A DNA stretch of 64,000 bases from Buchananella felis (GTDB lineage: Bacteria > Actinomycetota > Actinomycetes > Actinomycetales > Actinomycetaceae). Within the stretch, counting starts at the first letter, position 1. Every line of letters begins with the position of its first letter. Under the pieces are notes generated by a model, which was given only the letters and a program-made list of their open reading frames with translations, searched no databases and was not told the origin of the DNA. Below, one piece after another: positions 17,678 through 27,656 of the stretch. Both the position numbers and the translations under genes were made by a program. Where the stretch lies: assembly GCF_041380015.1 (NCBI RefSeq), contig NZ_CP159978.1. One strand, written 5' to 3'.

Positions 17678-19456
17678 CTAGACCAGGCCAGCCAAGTGCG
17701 CCTGGATGGCGAAGTCCGGCTCCGCCTCCACCAGCTCCTCGAAGGTGCCGGTGGCGGTGATGCGGCCGCCGCGCATGAACGCGATCTGGTCGTTGTGGCG
17801 GATCGTGGACAGGCGGTGGGCGATCGAGATGACCGTGACCTCGCCGTGCAGCTCCCGGATCGCCTGGGAGACGGCGTCCTCGGTGGCCGTGTCCAGCGCC
17901 GAGGTGGCCTCGTCCATCACCAGCACCAGCGGGCGGTTGTAGAGAGCGCGGGCGATGCCCAGGCGCTGGCGCTCACCACCGGACAGGGCGATGCCGCGCT
18001 CACCGATGCGGGCGTTGATGCCGCCGGGGCGCTCCGCCACCATCTTGCCGAGCTGGGCGCGCTCCAGCGCCCACATCACGCGCTCCTCGTCGATGTCCTC
18101 GCCCCAGGTCAGCGCGATGTTCTGCGCGATCGTGGCGTCGAACAGCGCCACCTCCTGCGGCACGTAGCCCACGCGGGAGCGCCACGCCTGCAGCACGTCG
18201 GGCAGGTCCTTGCTGCCGATACGCATGCTGCCCTCGCTGGGCACCAGCAGGCCCAGCAGGATGTCCACCAGCGTGGACTTGCCGGCCCCAGAGGAGCCGA
18301 CGATGCCCAAGGAAGAGCCGATCGGGATAGTCAGGTCGATGTCCTGCACCGCCGGCTCGGGGGCACCGGGGTAGGTGAAGGAGACGCCACTGAGCACCAC
18401 CTGGCCCGGGTCCTCCTCCAACGGCTCCTTGCCCACCTGCTCGGCGCGCGTCACGTAGCCCTCGGCGGCGCGGATGTCACGCATGACCGCCTCCAAGTGG
18501 GGCAGCGTGTTAGCAGTCGTAGTCATGACCGACTGGAACGTCACCAGGGAGGGCACCATGCGCATTCCGGCGATACCGAACAAGGCGATGGACGCAAACG
18601 CCTGCTCCGGGCCGCTCAGGAAGTAAGAGATCGTGCCGATGAGCACGAAACCGAACACGAGGGCGGCCTCCATCAGGCGCTGCGGCACCGAGGAGAGGAA
18701 CTGCAAATTGGCCCGCGCCCGCGTGGAGTGCTCACGGTTCTCCCGCACCACGCGCGCCACGTCCGTGAACTGGTCGCGCAGCGTGATCTCCTTCAACGCC
18801 GCCACCATCTCAGTCATCAGGCGGGTGATCTTCATCGAATAGCGCAGATTCACGTTGCCCGCAGTCACCAAGGAGCGCGACAGCCCAAAGTACTGGAAGG
18901 CTGCGATGATGCCCAGGTAGATCAGCGTGATGGCCGCGATGGACGGCTGGGCGATGAACAACACCACCAGCACCGACAGGAACGTGGCCACCTGCTGCGG
19001 CAGGGAAATCGCGGGCATCAACACGCCCGCGATCGTGTTCGCGATGCCGACGTCTGCCAGGCGCACGATCTGGGAGGTGGAGCGCGCCAGACGATCCGTC
19101 CACGGGGAGCGGATGTAGGCGTTGAACAGCGAATCGCCCACCTGTAGTTCGTAGCGCGCAAAGGTGCGGGTGGCGAACCACTGGATGACCAAGGCCAGCA
19201 CGCCCTTCAAGATCATCAACGCGCACGCCACCAGCAGCAGCGGGCCGTAGTAGCTGGAAGGAATCTCGCCGACCAGCGGCACCGAGGCCGCGTCCCCGGT
19301 CAGCATCGGCGTCAGGATGGCCGCCAGCAGACCGAGCGCGAACAGGTCGAGCAGCGCCAGAGCGGAGGTGCTCACCACGTAGATGAGCAGGAACCGATTG
19401 GTGCCGGCCGGCAGCACCGGCAGCAGCTCCTTGATCGCCAGGTAAAGACGCTTCAT
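17678..19456 (-). CDS. ABC exporter, fused membrane and ATPase domains
   Basis: A 592-residue half-transporter with about six helices (residues 25-310) followed by a nucleotide-binding domain. Seen: Walker A GSSGAGKST, Q-loop YVPQEVALFD, signature LSGGERQRLGIARAL, Walker B LVLVMDEATSALD and the H-loop IAHRLST. In this locus it is most likely a flippase or exporter for a lipid-linked glycan, like PglK or MsbA-type proteins (inference); a drug or peptide exporter cannot be excluded. It is upstream of wecC on the same strand. Confidence 0.85.
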   Translation of the reverse strand: MKRLYLAIKELLPVLPAGTNRFLLIYVVSTSALALLDLFALGLLAAILTPMLTGDAASVPLVGEIPSSYYGPLLLVACALMILKGVLALVIQWFATRTFARYELQVGDSLFNAYIRSPWTDRLARSTSQIVRLADVGIANTIAGVLMPAISLPQQVATFLSVLVVLFIAQPSIAAITLIYLGIIAAFQYFGLSRSLVTAGNVNLRYSMKITRLMTEMVAALKEITLRDQFTDVARVVRENREHSTRARANLQFLSSVPQRLMEAALVFGFVLIGTISYFLSGPEQAFASIALFGIAGMRMVPSLVTFQSVMTTTANTLPHLEAVMRDIRAAEGYVTRAEQVGKEPLEEDPGQVVLSGVSFTYPGAPEPAVQDIDLTIPIGSSLGIVGSSGAGKSTLVDILLGLLVPSEGSMRIGSKDLPDVLQAWRSRVGYVPQEVALFDATIAQNIALTWGEDIDEERVMWALERAQLGKMVAERPGGINARIGERGIALSGGERQRLGIARALYNRPLVLVMDEATSALDTATEDAVSQAIRELHGEVTVISIAHRLSTIRHNDQIAFMRGGRITATGTFEELVEAEPDFAIQAHLAGLV

Positions 19457-19639
19457 GTTCTCCCATTCCTGTTGGCGTCAGCCACTTTACCCCGCCCCCG
19501 CAGGGCCAAGTAGGGATCGTGACGCGTGCCGCTCTCCACCCAGCCCCCAGCGATGAGCGCGCACACAAAAGGCGGCGAATCAGGCAGCCCAACTCCACTG
19601 CGGGCGGCGGGCGGCAACGTCGGCCAATAGCTCGTCAAA
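19457..19639. other. Intergenic gap with one dispersed-motif copy
   Basis: A 183-base gap between two minus-strand genes. It holds GGCGGCAACGTCGGCC at 19610-19625 and no clear terminator; the ABC exporter promoter presumably lies here. Confidence 0.6.
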
Positions 19640-21331
19640 TCACGCGGACTGGCGCGAGGAAAGGGGGCGTCCCAACACCACGTCGTCCAACCAAGGTCCC
19701 GCAACGGACTCGTCCCACCGAGACAAAACGTACTCCTGGGCGGCATCATCCAGACGGCCGTCCCACGCCAAGATCCGTTCCGCCGCCTCCTCGGGCGAAG
19801 ACACCACCCACTCCTGCGGGAAGTTAGCCGTAGCGCCCCCGATTGCCGCCACATGCGGCCAATCCCGCACCACAGGCAACGCCTTACTCGCGGCCCCCTC
19901 CAGCACCGCCGCGTGCGTCCCCTCCACCAGAGAGCTAGAGAGAATCACGCCGACATGCTGCAAAACCTGCGGAATATCGGTGCGGAAACCCAGCTGGGAA
20001 ACCGAATCGCCGGCCCGAGCCAGCGCGGAATGCACCCGCTCAACGTAGGCCCGCTCCTCGGCCGACTGCACCAGCGACGAAGTGAGCACATCGCCCACAA
20101 GATGCAGCCGCCACGCCGGATCAACCGCCCGCAGCCTAGCCAGCACCTCCAGTGCCCAAGCCGGGTCCTTCACCGTCGAGCCGCAGCCGACCAGCGCCAA
20201 AGTCTTACTCCAGCTACCCAACTTCGGCAGCGCACACTGCTGCAAACGGCACTCCAGCGGCACCATCGCCACCGGGACCGAGGCCGCAGCCTCCCCCATC
20301 GAGCGCTCCCACGCCGTGCGCACCGAATCAACCTCAAAAATGAGCGAATCTATCTTGCGCAGGTTGAACAACTGCGGCATCACCGTGAAAGCCTCGAATC
20401 GGTGAATACGCACCAACAGGCGCCCTGGGAAGTCCATCCCGGAGATGCGGGCCGCAGCCGCCTCCCCCCACTCGATCAAAACCGTGTCAGCCCAGGCTAG
20501 GTCTGCTGCCAAGAAGTCCGGGATGGGCGTGGGGGAATTCGTCAACCGCAGTCGCAGGGTCTCCCGGAGGTTCCAATCCCTGCCCTTCAACTGCTGGAAA
20601 CGCACCTCCACGCCCGGCGTGCTCTTCCACCGGTCCACCGCCGCCGCGATGAATGCGTCCTTGCCGTCCGCCAACACCAGCAGGCGTTGCGGACGGGTCG
20701 ATGCGGGCGTGGCGGCGTCGTCACGCGGGGGAGTGGGCGTGGTGGCGTCGGGCTGGTGCGGTGCGGGCGTGGCGGCGTCGTCACGCGGGGGAGTGGGCGT
20801 GGTGGGAAGGTAGGTGCGCACGCCTTCGCGGATAAACGGGCGATCCAACAGCGCGTGTGTCCGGGTGGCGGACTCCACCAGGGGAGAACCGGCGCGCTGC
20901 TGAATGCCGGGATGGAAGGCGAGTGCCAGCGTCTCCAGAGCCAGGTCCAGGGCAATGGGCGTGGGGTGCTGTAGCGCGCCCGCTGCCCACATCTCGTCTA
21001 ACAGGTCCAGGGCCGTCCGTAGCGTCGTCTCCCAGATGGCGAGCTGCGTGGCAGTGACCTCCGTGACCGTGCTGACCGTCTCTGCCTCCGGGCCGTGTCC
21101 GTTGAGAGTCAACCGGGCTGCCCGCACGCCTGCCAGCGCCCGCTCCACCGCGAGAGCGGGAGAGGTGGCGGTGCGAAAGACGCGGTCAAACAGGAACCAG
21201 GCGGCCGTGGGGTTGCCCTGGTTGGCGGCCACCTGCGCGGCGCCCAGCGCGAAGCGGTAGCTGGCGCGCAGGGGTACAAGGCTCAGCGCCGCCGAAGCCG
21301 CAGCGGGCAGCAACTTCGCTTTCATGCTCAC
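19640..21331 (-). CDS. Putative glycosyltransferase with long N-terminal region
   Basis: A 563-residue protein. The N-terminal 170 residues are helical and unassigned (LRASYRFALGAAQVAANQGN). A Pro/Thr/Asp-rich linker (about 175-220) contains the repeated peptide TPTPPRDDAATPA. The C-terminal part looks like a GT-B transferase: RLLVLADGKDAFI, DWAD-like DLAWADTVLIEWGE, LVRIHRFEAFTVMP, LALVGCGSTVKDPAWALEVLARLR, WRLHLVGD and VILSSSLVEGTHAAVLEGAASKALPVV, the last matching the donor-site motif. Start GTG 21331 has GGAAAGGACC upstream; ATG 21325 is an alternative. Donor and acceptor unknown. It closes the surface-glycan locus. Confidence 0.75.
   Translation of the reverse strand: MSMKAKLLPAAASAALSLVPLRASYRFALGAAQVAANQGNPTAAWFLFDRVFRTATSPALAVERALAGVRAARLTLNGHGPEAETVSTVTEVTATQLAIWETTLRTALDLLDEMWAAGALQHPTPIALDLALETLALAFHPGIQQRAGSPLVESATRTHALLDRPFIREGVRTYLPTTPTPPRDDAATPAPHQPDATTPTPPRDDAATPASTRPQRLLVLADGKDAFIAAAVDRWKSTPGVEVRFQQLKGRDWNLRETLRLRLTNSPTPIPDFLAADLAWADTVLIEWGEAAAARISGMDFPGRLLVRIHRFEAFTVMPQLFNLRKIDSLIFEVDSVRTAWERSMGEAAASVPVAMVPLECRLQQCALPKLGSWSKTLALVGCGSTVKDPAWALEVLARLRAVDPAWRLHLVGDVLTSSLVQSAEERAYVERVHSALARAGDSVSQLGFRTDIPQVLQHVGVILSSSLVEGTHAAVLEGAASKALPVVRDWPHVAAIGGATANFPQEWVVSSPEEAAERILAWDGRLDDAAQEYVLSRWDESVAGPWLDDVVLGRPLSSRQSA
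20702..20805. repeat. 44-bp direct repeat at 60-bp spacing inside a gene
   Basis: Bases 20702-20745 and 20762-20805 are identical and encode the duplicated TPTPPRDDAATPA peptide of the glycosyltransferase linker. The 60-bp period keeps the frame, so copy number can change without frameshift. Confidence 0.85.
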
Positions 21332-21937
21332 GTCAAGGTCCTTTCCGTCCGCCCCAGTCTATGGAGGCAGGGGCGCTGCGGTCGCGTTACGAGGCGCAGG
21401 CGGCGTGCGGGCTCGCGGGGTGGCGCTAGCGAGGGTTTGCGGTGGCGCCGGGCGCGGGCGATCGGGCCTGGGCGCGGTGCTTGGGGTGGCACCGAGCGTA
21501 CGAGTGTGTGGTTGGGGTACGTGTGACCGCTCGGGGGCGTGGCACGAAGCGGTCGGATGTACCCCGTTGCAGCATTTGCGAGCTTGGGGGCGCGCAGGGG
21601 GTCTGGCTCGGGCGATGGGCGGGCGGGCCTGGGCGCGGTGCTTGGGGTGGTACCGAGCGTACGAGTGTGTGGTTGGGGTACGTGTGACCGCTTGGGGGCG
21701 TGGCACGAAGCGGTCGGATGTACCCCGTTGCAGCATTTGCGAGCTTGGGGGCGCGCAGGGGGTCTGGCTCGGGGGATGGGGCCCGGGCGCGGTGCTTGGG
21801 GTGGGGGCCTGGGCTGGCGGCGGGATCGGGGTAGGGCCCGGGGACGTCTGCCCGGGAATGGGCTCGGGAATGGGAGCAGGGCACCGGGTGGTGGGTCGGA
21901 CACCCCGCGCACCACCCTCCTGCAGTGACCGGGCAAC
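21332..21937. other. 606-base intergenic zone dominated by repeats
   Basis: No supported gene. The zone lies between the glycosyltransferase start (minus strand) and the end of the AbiEi/DUF559-type gene (minus strand). It contains a tandem 161-bp repeat (21464-21806) and then G-rich low-complexity sequence with alternating GGGCT and GGGAATG runs (21800-21890). Open frames here on both strands are Pro/Arg-rich translations of the repeats. Confidence 0.75.
21464..21806. repeat. Tandem 161-bp element with internal inverted repeat
   Basis: Copy A 21464-21624 and copy B 21625-21783 match almost base for base; a third truncated copy begins at 21784 (GGGCGCGGTGCTTGGGGTGG). Each full copy has an imperfect inverted repeat with arms GGGGTACGTGTGACCGCT and AAGCGGTCGGATGTACCCC (A: 21514-21565; B: 21675-21726), followed by GTTGCAGCATTTGCGAGC. 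Related copies are at about 23130-23250 and, on the opposite strand, 53201-53300. Resembles a REP or MITE-like dispersed element; no known family recognised. Confidence 0.8.
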
Positions 21938-22996
21938 CTACGAAAACGACCTTGGCGGCTCCGGAACCCAAAGGCGGCGATGCTCGGAGGGCAAGCGAGT
22001 GGACCCTATCGAGAGATGTTGACAAAGCAGTGCCCGCAGGTGGTCAAAGGAGTCAAAGTCTCTCCACTGGTAGCGCAGCACCCTCAGCCCGGCACGCTCC
22101 AGCCGCAACTGGCGCTCCATCTGCTCGCGGCGGGAGTTGGCGAAGTCAATGTCGTTGTCACCCATCTTGGCCGCGCCGTCGAATTCCAACACAGTGCGCT
22201 CTCCGGCAAGGAAGAAGTCCGTGAAGTAGACGCTCCCCTCCAATTCCCAGCGGCACTGAGTCTCCGGGCGGACGGGAGAAACGGTCAGGAGGGCCCACAG
22301 GAGCGCACGTTCTCCAACTGACTCGGCGGCAGCGTCGGCCAACGAAATAATCGCGTGGGCGCGGGCAAAATTGCGCAGCGGCTTCTCCGCCAACAGGCTC
22401 AAAAGGCGCGCTCGGGCGGCCTCCTCGCGTTGGCGCGATTCTTCGAGGGCGAAGCGGTCGAAGGAGCAAAGGCGCCGCAGGATCGCGCAAACCGCAACGA
22501 ACCCCTCCAGCGGGTGGAGCCGGGCAGCGCAGATTATCGCTGTGTCCTCCAAGGAATCCACGCGGGCGGTGGCTGGGAAGGGGGCAGCGAGCGTCAGCGG
22601 CTCCAACAACGAGGAGGTGCGCTCGATCCGGGTGCGGCATTCGGCTAGCTGAATCAAGGGGTCGGTGAGCGCGTTGAATGGGTGGCTACAGAAACTGTGT
22701 TGGCGCCGAATGTTCACCTCGGGGCACGCGCGCCACGTCGGGATAGCGTGCAATGCCAGGGCGGAATGGAGGGTGAAGTGAGCGTCGGCGTGCTGGCGTG
22801 CGAACGACAGGAGCCGCGCGCGGTGAGAGAACAAGCGGCGTTGGATGCGGGAGCGGTCGGCAAAGTCGCTGGGCAGGGACAGCCAGCAGCCGAGCCGCAA
22901 CTGCGCGACCCCGTTCGGGAGTGAACGGCGTCGGATTGATCGTGAACTGACGTGCAGGTGGGAGGCGATCTCATCCCAAGGGTTTCTGGAGGACAT
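21938..22996 (-). CDS. AbiEi-like antitoxin/DUF559-type nuclease-fold protein
   Basis: A 352-residue protein of a type common in actinobacteria: an N-terminal region (DEIASHLHVSSRSIRRRSLPNGVAQLRLG) resembling the AbiEi-type winged-helix domain, a middle helical region, and a C-terminal domain (about 250-320) like Vsr/DUF559 endonucleases. Seen in the latter: YFTDFFL (Asp260), LEFDG (Glu271, Asp273) and a basic helix RREQMERQLRLERAGLRVLRYQWRDF, consistent with a PD-(D/E)xK core. No partner toxin is adjacent. It has no clear ribosome-binding site at ATG 22996 and is flanked on both sides by copies of the 161-bp-type element. Actual function unknown. Confidence 0.7.
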   Translation of the reverse strand: MSSRNPWDEIASHLHVSSRSIRRRSLPNGVAQLRLGCWLSLPSDFADRSRIQRRLFSHRARLLSFARQHADAHFTLHSALALHAIPTWRACPEVNIRRQHSFCSHPFNALTDPLIQLAECRTRIERTSSLLEPLTLAAPFPATARVDSLEDTAIICAARLHPLEGFVAVCAILRRLCSFDRFALEESRQREEAARARLLSLLAEKPLRNFARAHAIISLADAAAESVGERALLWALLTVSPVRPETQCRWELEGSVYFTDFFLAGERTVLEFDGAAKMGDNDIDFANSRREQMERQLRLERAGLRVLRYQWRDFDSFDHLRALLCQHLSIGSTRLPSEHRRLWVPEPPRSFS

Positions 22997-23129
22997 ACGT
23001 CAACGTTGATGCGCCCGTGAATGGGCACGCAACGCCAGGTGCGCACGGTAGGGGAGCGCGCGGTGTGCGTCGAGGTTGTGGATAGAAGTTATCCACCGGA
23101 GCGGGCAGTCGAGAGAGGTCGTGGGGCTG

Positions 23130-23250
23130 CGGGCGCTTGGGGTGGTACCGAGCGTACGAGTGTGTGGTTGGGGTACGTGTGACCGCTTGGGGGCGTGGCA
23201 CGAAGCGGTCGGTTGTACCCGGTTGCAGCATTTGCGAGCTTGGGGGCCGG
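23130..23250 (+). repeat. Single copy of the dispersed inverted-repeat element
   Basis: Matches the tandem copies at 21464-21783 from CTTGGGGTGGTACCGAGCG through GCAGCATTTGCGAGCTTGGG, in the same orientation. The inverted repeat here is 23170-23220. It differs from the tandem copies by a few substitutions (for example GGTTGTACCCGG for GGATGTACCCCG). Confidence 0.85.
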
Positions 23251-23364
23251 GAGGGGGCCTGGGATGGGCGCCGAGAAGAGGGAGGCCGGCGTTGGGGGCC
23301 GGCGTTGGGCGCCGCAGGAAGAGAGGCCCGGGAAGAGGGGCGGGTCCAGCGCGGGCATACGAAC

Positions 23365-23398
23365 GGCGGGGCCGCTCCCTCCCCGGAGCGGCCCCGCC
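23365..23398. terminator. Terminator-type hairpin upstream of dnaK
   Basis: Perfect 14-bp arms (GGCGGGGCCGCTCC and its complement) around a six-base loop. It would insulate the dnaK promoter from upstream transcription. No T-run follows. Confidence 0.7.
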
Positions 23399-23538
23399 TA
23401 CTGCATCCCTCGGGAACAACTGTGACACCGGAGCCTGGTGGGACCCCAAAGGATTCCTGCGCAATCCCTGGGAGATTGTAGTGATGTGCGTCACCCTCTC
23501 CCGCGCGCATCGCTGGGAATAGCCTCGCCCTCCCCAAC

Positions 23539-23559
23539 GTTGAGCCAAGTAGACTCAAC
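23539..23559. promoter_or_regulatory. HAIR operator 1 (HspR-binding site)
   Basis: GTTGAGC-N7-ACTCAAC, matching the HspR inverted repeat CTTGAGT-N7-ACTCAAG in the core TTGAG/CTCAA. It lies upstream of the proposed dnaK -35 box. Confidence 0.8.
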
Positions 23560-23575
23560 TTTGAGCGAACTCGGA

Positions 23576-23604
23576 TTGACACACTCCGGCTCAACTTCGA
23601 AGAT
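23576..23604 (+). promoter_or_regulatory. Predicted dnaK operon promoter
   Basis: A -35 box TTGACA (23576-23581), 17-base spacer and -10 box GAAGAT (23599-23604), between two HAIR sites. The -10 box is imperfect, but the -35 box is consensus. Transcription would start near 23611, inside or just before HAIR 2, fitting repression by HspR. Confidence 0.6.
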
Positions 23605-23623
23605 TGAGTACATCTGACTCAAC
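23603..23623. promoter_or_regulatory. HAIR operator 2 (HspR-binding site)
   Basis: ATTGAGT-N7-ACTCAAC, 12 of 14 conserved bases of the HAIR consensus. It overlaps the end of the proposed -10 box and the likely start of transcription, so HspR bound here would block RNA polymerase. The hspR gene is the last gene of the operon, giving autoregulation. Confidence 0.85.
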
Positions 23624-23689
23624 CTGTCGCGCAGAAATGCGAGGCAGCCCAACCAAGCGGCAAGAGCCGCAGCAGAAAAGGAGCCAAAC

Positions 23690-25546
<1,857 letters not shown>

Positions 25547-25560
25547 TTGGTCGCCAGGTT

Positions 25561-25592
25561 GGGTGGCGGGTGCCGTTAGGTGCCCGCCACCC
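25561..25592 (+). terminator. Intra-operon hairpin between dnaK and grpE
   Basis: Arms GGGTGGCGGG and CCCGCCACCC around a 12-base loop, 15 bases after the dnaK stop. No T-run. It may partly terminate or stabilise the dnaK message so that DnaK exceeds its co-chaperones (inference). Confidence 0.5.
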
Positions 25593-25691
25593 GGCCCGGC
25601 CGCCCGGCCACACCGGCTGGCTTGACTGGGCTGGCCGCTGGAGAACTTTTCGATTCGGATCGCGGGGCCCGGCCCCGGCCTGGAGGAAGCT

Positions 25692-26408
25692 ATGAGCAAC
25701 GAGAACGATGGCGTGACGCCTGACGCGCACCTGGTTGACGCGATTAACGAGGCCATGAGCGAGGCCGCTTTGGTGGACGACGTTGCCGCCGCGGCCGCTG
25801 CTAGTGGCCAGGCCAGCGAGGCTGGGACCGGGACCGGGGCTGGTGTCGGCGCGGGCAGTGAGCCCGAGGACGTGGCTGCTGCCGATGGCGCCGGTGAGCC
25901 CGGGGATGCCGGGGAGGGCTGCTGCAGTGGTGACGGCGGGGAGGGCGCTGTGCCGGCCGAGCCGAGCCTGGAGGAGCAGCTGGCGGCGGCGCGTGAGGAG
26001 TTGGCGCGGGCCCGGGCGGATCACTTCAACCTGTCGCAGGAGTATTCCAACTTCGTGCGTCGTTCCCGCGCCGAGGCGGCGGCGGCGAAGGCGGCGGGGG
26101 AGCACGCCCTGTTGGAGGCGCTGGTGCCGGTGTTGGACGACATCCACTTGGCGCGCGAGCACGGCGACCTGACTGGCCCGGTGGGCGCGATCGCGGAGAA
26201 GCTGGAGCACGTGCTGGCCAGCCGGTGCGAGCTGGAGCGTTTCGGGGCGGCGGGGGACGAGTTCGACCCGACTCAGCACGAGGCGCTGTTTGCTCAGCCT
26301 CACCCGGAGGTGAGCGTGGAGACGGTGCACCAGGTGATCCAGCCGGGTTACCGGGCCGGGCAGAAGGTGTTGCGCGCGGCGCGCGTGGCGGTGCACCAGC
26401 CCGAGTGA
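25692..26408 (+). CDS. grpE: Nucleotide exchange factor GrpE
   Basis: A 238-residue DnaK nucleotide-exchange factor. Residues 1-90 are a disordered Ala/Gly/acidic leader; the long helix begins near EEQLAAAREELARARADHFNLSQEYSNFVRRSRAE, and the beta head contains LVPVLDDIHLA, FDPTQHEAL and the C-terminal VIQPGYRAGQKVLRAARVAV, the family signature. ATG 25692 has TGGAGGAAGC upstream. The leader includes a perfect GGACGACGTTGCCGCC copy (25775-25790) encoding DDVAA. Second gene of the HspR-regulated operon. Confidence 0.97.
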   Translation: MSNENDGVTPDAHLVDAINEAMSEAALVDDVAAAAAASGQASEAGTGTGAGVGAGSEPEDVAAADGAGEPGDAGEGCCSGDGGEGAVPAEPSLEEQLAAAREELARARADHFNLSQEYSNFVRRSRAEAAAAKAAGEHALLEALVPVLDDIHLAREHGDLTGPVGAIAEKLEHVLASRCELERFGAAGDEFDPTQHEALFAQPHPEVSVETVHQVIQPGYRAGQKVLRAARVAVHQPE

Positions 26409-26532
26409 TCGGCGCCGCGGGAGCCGCCCTGAATGGGGCGCCCGAGCTGGCGGGCCGCCCAGGACGGGACGGTGCGCGCCGGCGAAACACAGACGACTTA
26501 ACCAGTGGCCTCGCTAGAGGGAGGAGGAGAGC

Positions 26533-27603
26533 ATGGCTAGTCAGGATTGGCTAGAGAAGGATTTCTACAGCGTGTTGGGGGTTTCTAAGGACGCCTCTGA
26601 CAAGGAGATTAAGAGCGCCTACTTCAAGCTGGCGCGCAAGTACCACCCGGACCACAACAAGACCCCGGAGGCGGAGGAGCGCTTCAAGGCGATCTCTGAG
26701 GCCTACTCCGTCCTGTCCAACGCGGAGGACCGCAAGCAGTACGACGCCCTGCGTTCGATGTACGGCGGTGGGGCCCGCTTCCGTGCCGGCGGGCCGGGCG
26801 GCGCGGGCTTCGAGGACATCCTGGGCGGCATGTTTGGCGGCCCGGGTGGGGCTCGGGTGCGTTTCAGCACCGGCGGCAACGGCGGGGCTGGCTTCGAGGA
26901 CATATTGGGCGGCCTGTTCGGGGCCGGCGCGGGCGCGGCCGGCGCCGGCGGCTTCGCGGGCTTTGGTGGTCCCGGTGGGGCGGGCGGATTCGCCGGGCCC
27001 GGGGGCTTTGGGGCCGGGGCGTCTGCCCACGCCCCGCGCCGGGGCGCGGACGTTAACGCCCACGCCACCATCGGCTTCTTCCAGGCGCTCAACGGAGACA
27101 CGGTGCACCTGAAGGTGGGGGACCGCGCCGTGTCGGTGCGCGTGCCGGCCGGGGTGGTCAGCGGAAAGAAGCTGAAGGTGCCGGGCAAGGGCCAGCTGGC
27201 CCCCGGCGGGGGCCAGCCCGGCGACCTGTACGTGAAGGTAACGGTGGAGAAGCACCCGGTGCTGCGCCTGGTGGACGGCAGGGTGCACATGGACCTGCCG
27301 ATCACGGTGGGCGAGGCGCTGCTGGGGGCCGTGGTGGAGGTGCCGAAGCTGGATGGCACGTCCACGAGGGTGAAGATCCCGGCAGGCAAGGGGCCGCAGA
27401 CGCTGCGGGTGCGCGGTGGCGCCTCCACGGCGGGCACCGAGCGCGATCTCTTCCTGGATGTCGTGGTGGTCTACCCGGCTGAGATGAACCGGGAGGCAAC
27501 GGAGCACGCGCGTGACCTGGCGGCGGCGCTGGAACAGGGCGACCCGCGAGCGGGCTTGGCGCAGCAGGTGCGCGCGGGGATGGCGCACGATACGCAGAGC
27601 TGA
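26533..27603 (+). CDS. dnaJ: DnaJ-type co-chaperone lacking the zinc finger (class B)
   Basis: A 356-residue J-protein that stimulates DnaK ATP hydrolysis. Seen: J domain (5-75) with HPD at 38-40, a Gly/Phe-rich region (78-175), and the two beta-sandwich C-terminal domains (VNAHATIGFFQALNGDTVHLKV..., GDLYVKVTVEKHPVLR, ITVGEALLGAVVEVPKLDG). The four CxxCxGxG zinc-finger repeats of classical DnaJ are absent, so it is class B, like CbpA. ATG 26533 follows GGGAGGAGGAG. Its position between grpE and hspR makes it the J-partner of the operon. Confidence 0.95.
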   Translation: MASQDWLEKDFYSVLGVSKDASDKEIKSAYFKLARKYHPDHNKTPEAEERFKAISEAYSVLSNAEDRKQYDALRSMYGGGARFRAGGPGGAGFEDILGGMFGGPGGARVRFSTGGNGGAGFEDILGGLFGAGAGAAGAGGFAGFGGPGGAGGFAGPGGFGAGASAHAPRRGADVNAHATIGFFQALNGDTVHLKVGDRAVSVRVPAGVVSGKKLKVPGKGQLAPGGGQPGDLYVKVTVEKHPVLRLVDGRVHMDLPITVGEALLGAVVEVPKLDGTSTRVKIPAGKGPQTLRVRGGASTAGTERDLFLDVVVVYPAEMNREATEHARDLAAALEQGDPRAGLAQQVRAGMAHDTQS

Positions 27604-27610
27604 GGTGCGG

Positions 27611-27634
27611 GCGGGGGCGGCTAGCCGCCCCCGC
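27611..27634 (+). terminator. Hairpin between dnaJ and hspR
   Basis: Perfect 10-bp arms (GCGGGGGCGG and its complement) with loop CTAG, seven bases after the dnaJ stop. No T-run; likely a weak attenuator limiting hspR expression (inference). Confidence 0.5.
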
Positions 27635-27656
27635 CCCGACCAGTTAAGGGGGTGGA

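Larger units (their letters stand above)
22997..23538. other. Intergenic region upstream of dnaK operators, with repeat copy
   Basis: No supported gene. It holds a single copy of the dispersed inverted-repeat element (about 23130-23250) and a terminator-type hairpin (23365-23398). The stretch 23401-23538 before the HAIR elements shows no further recognised signal. Confidence 0.7.

Noticed and set aside
21328..22025. Several Pro/Arg-rich open frames on the minus strand.
   Set aside because: They follow the 161-bp tandem repeat in different frames and have no start signals or known domains.
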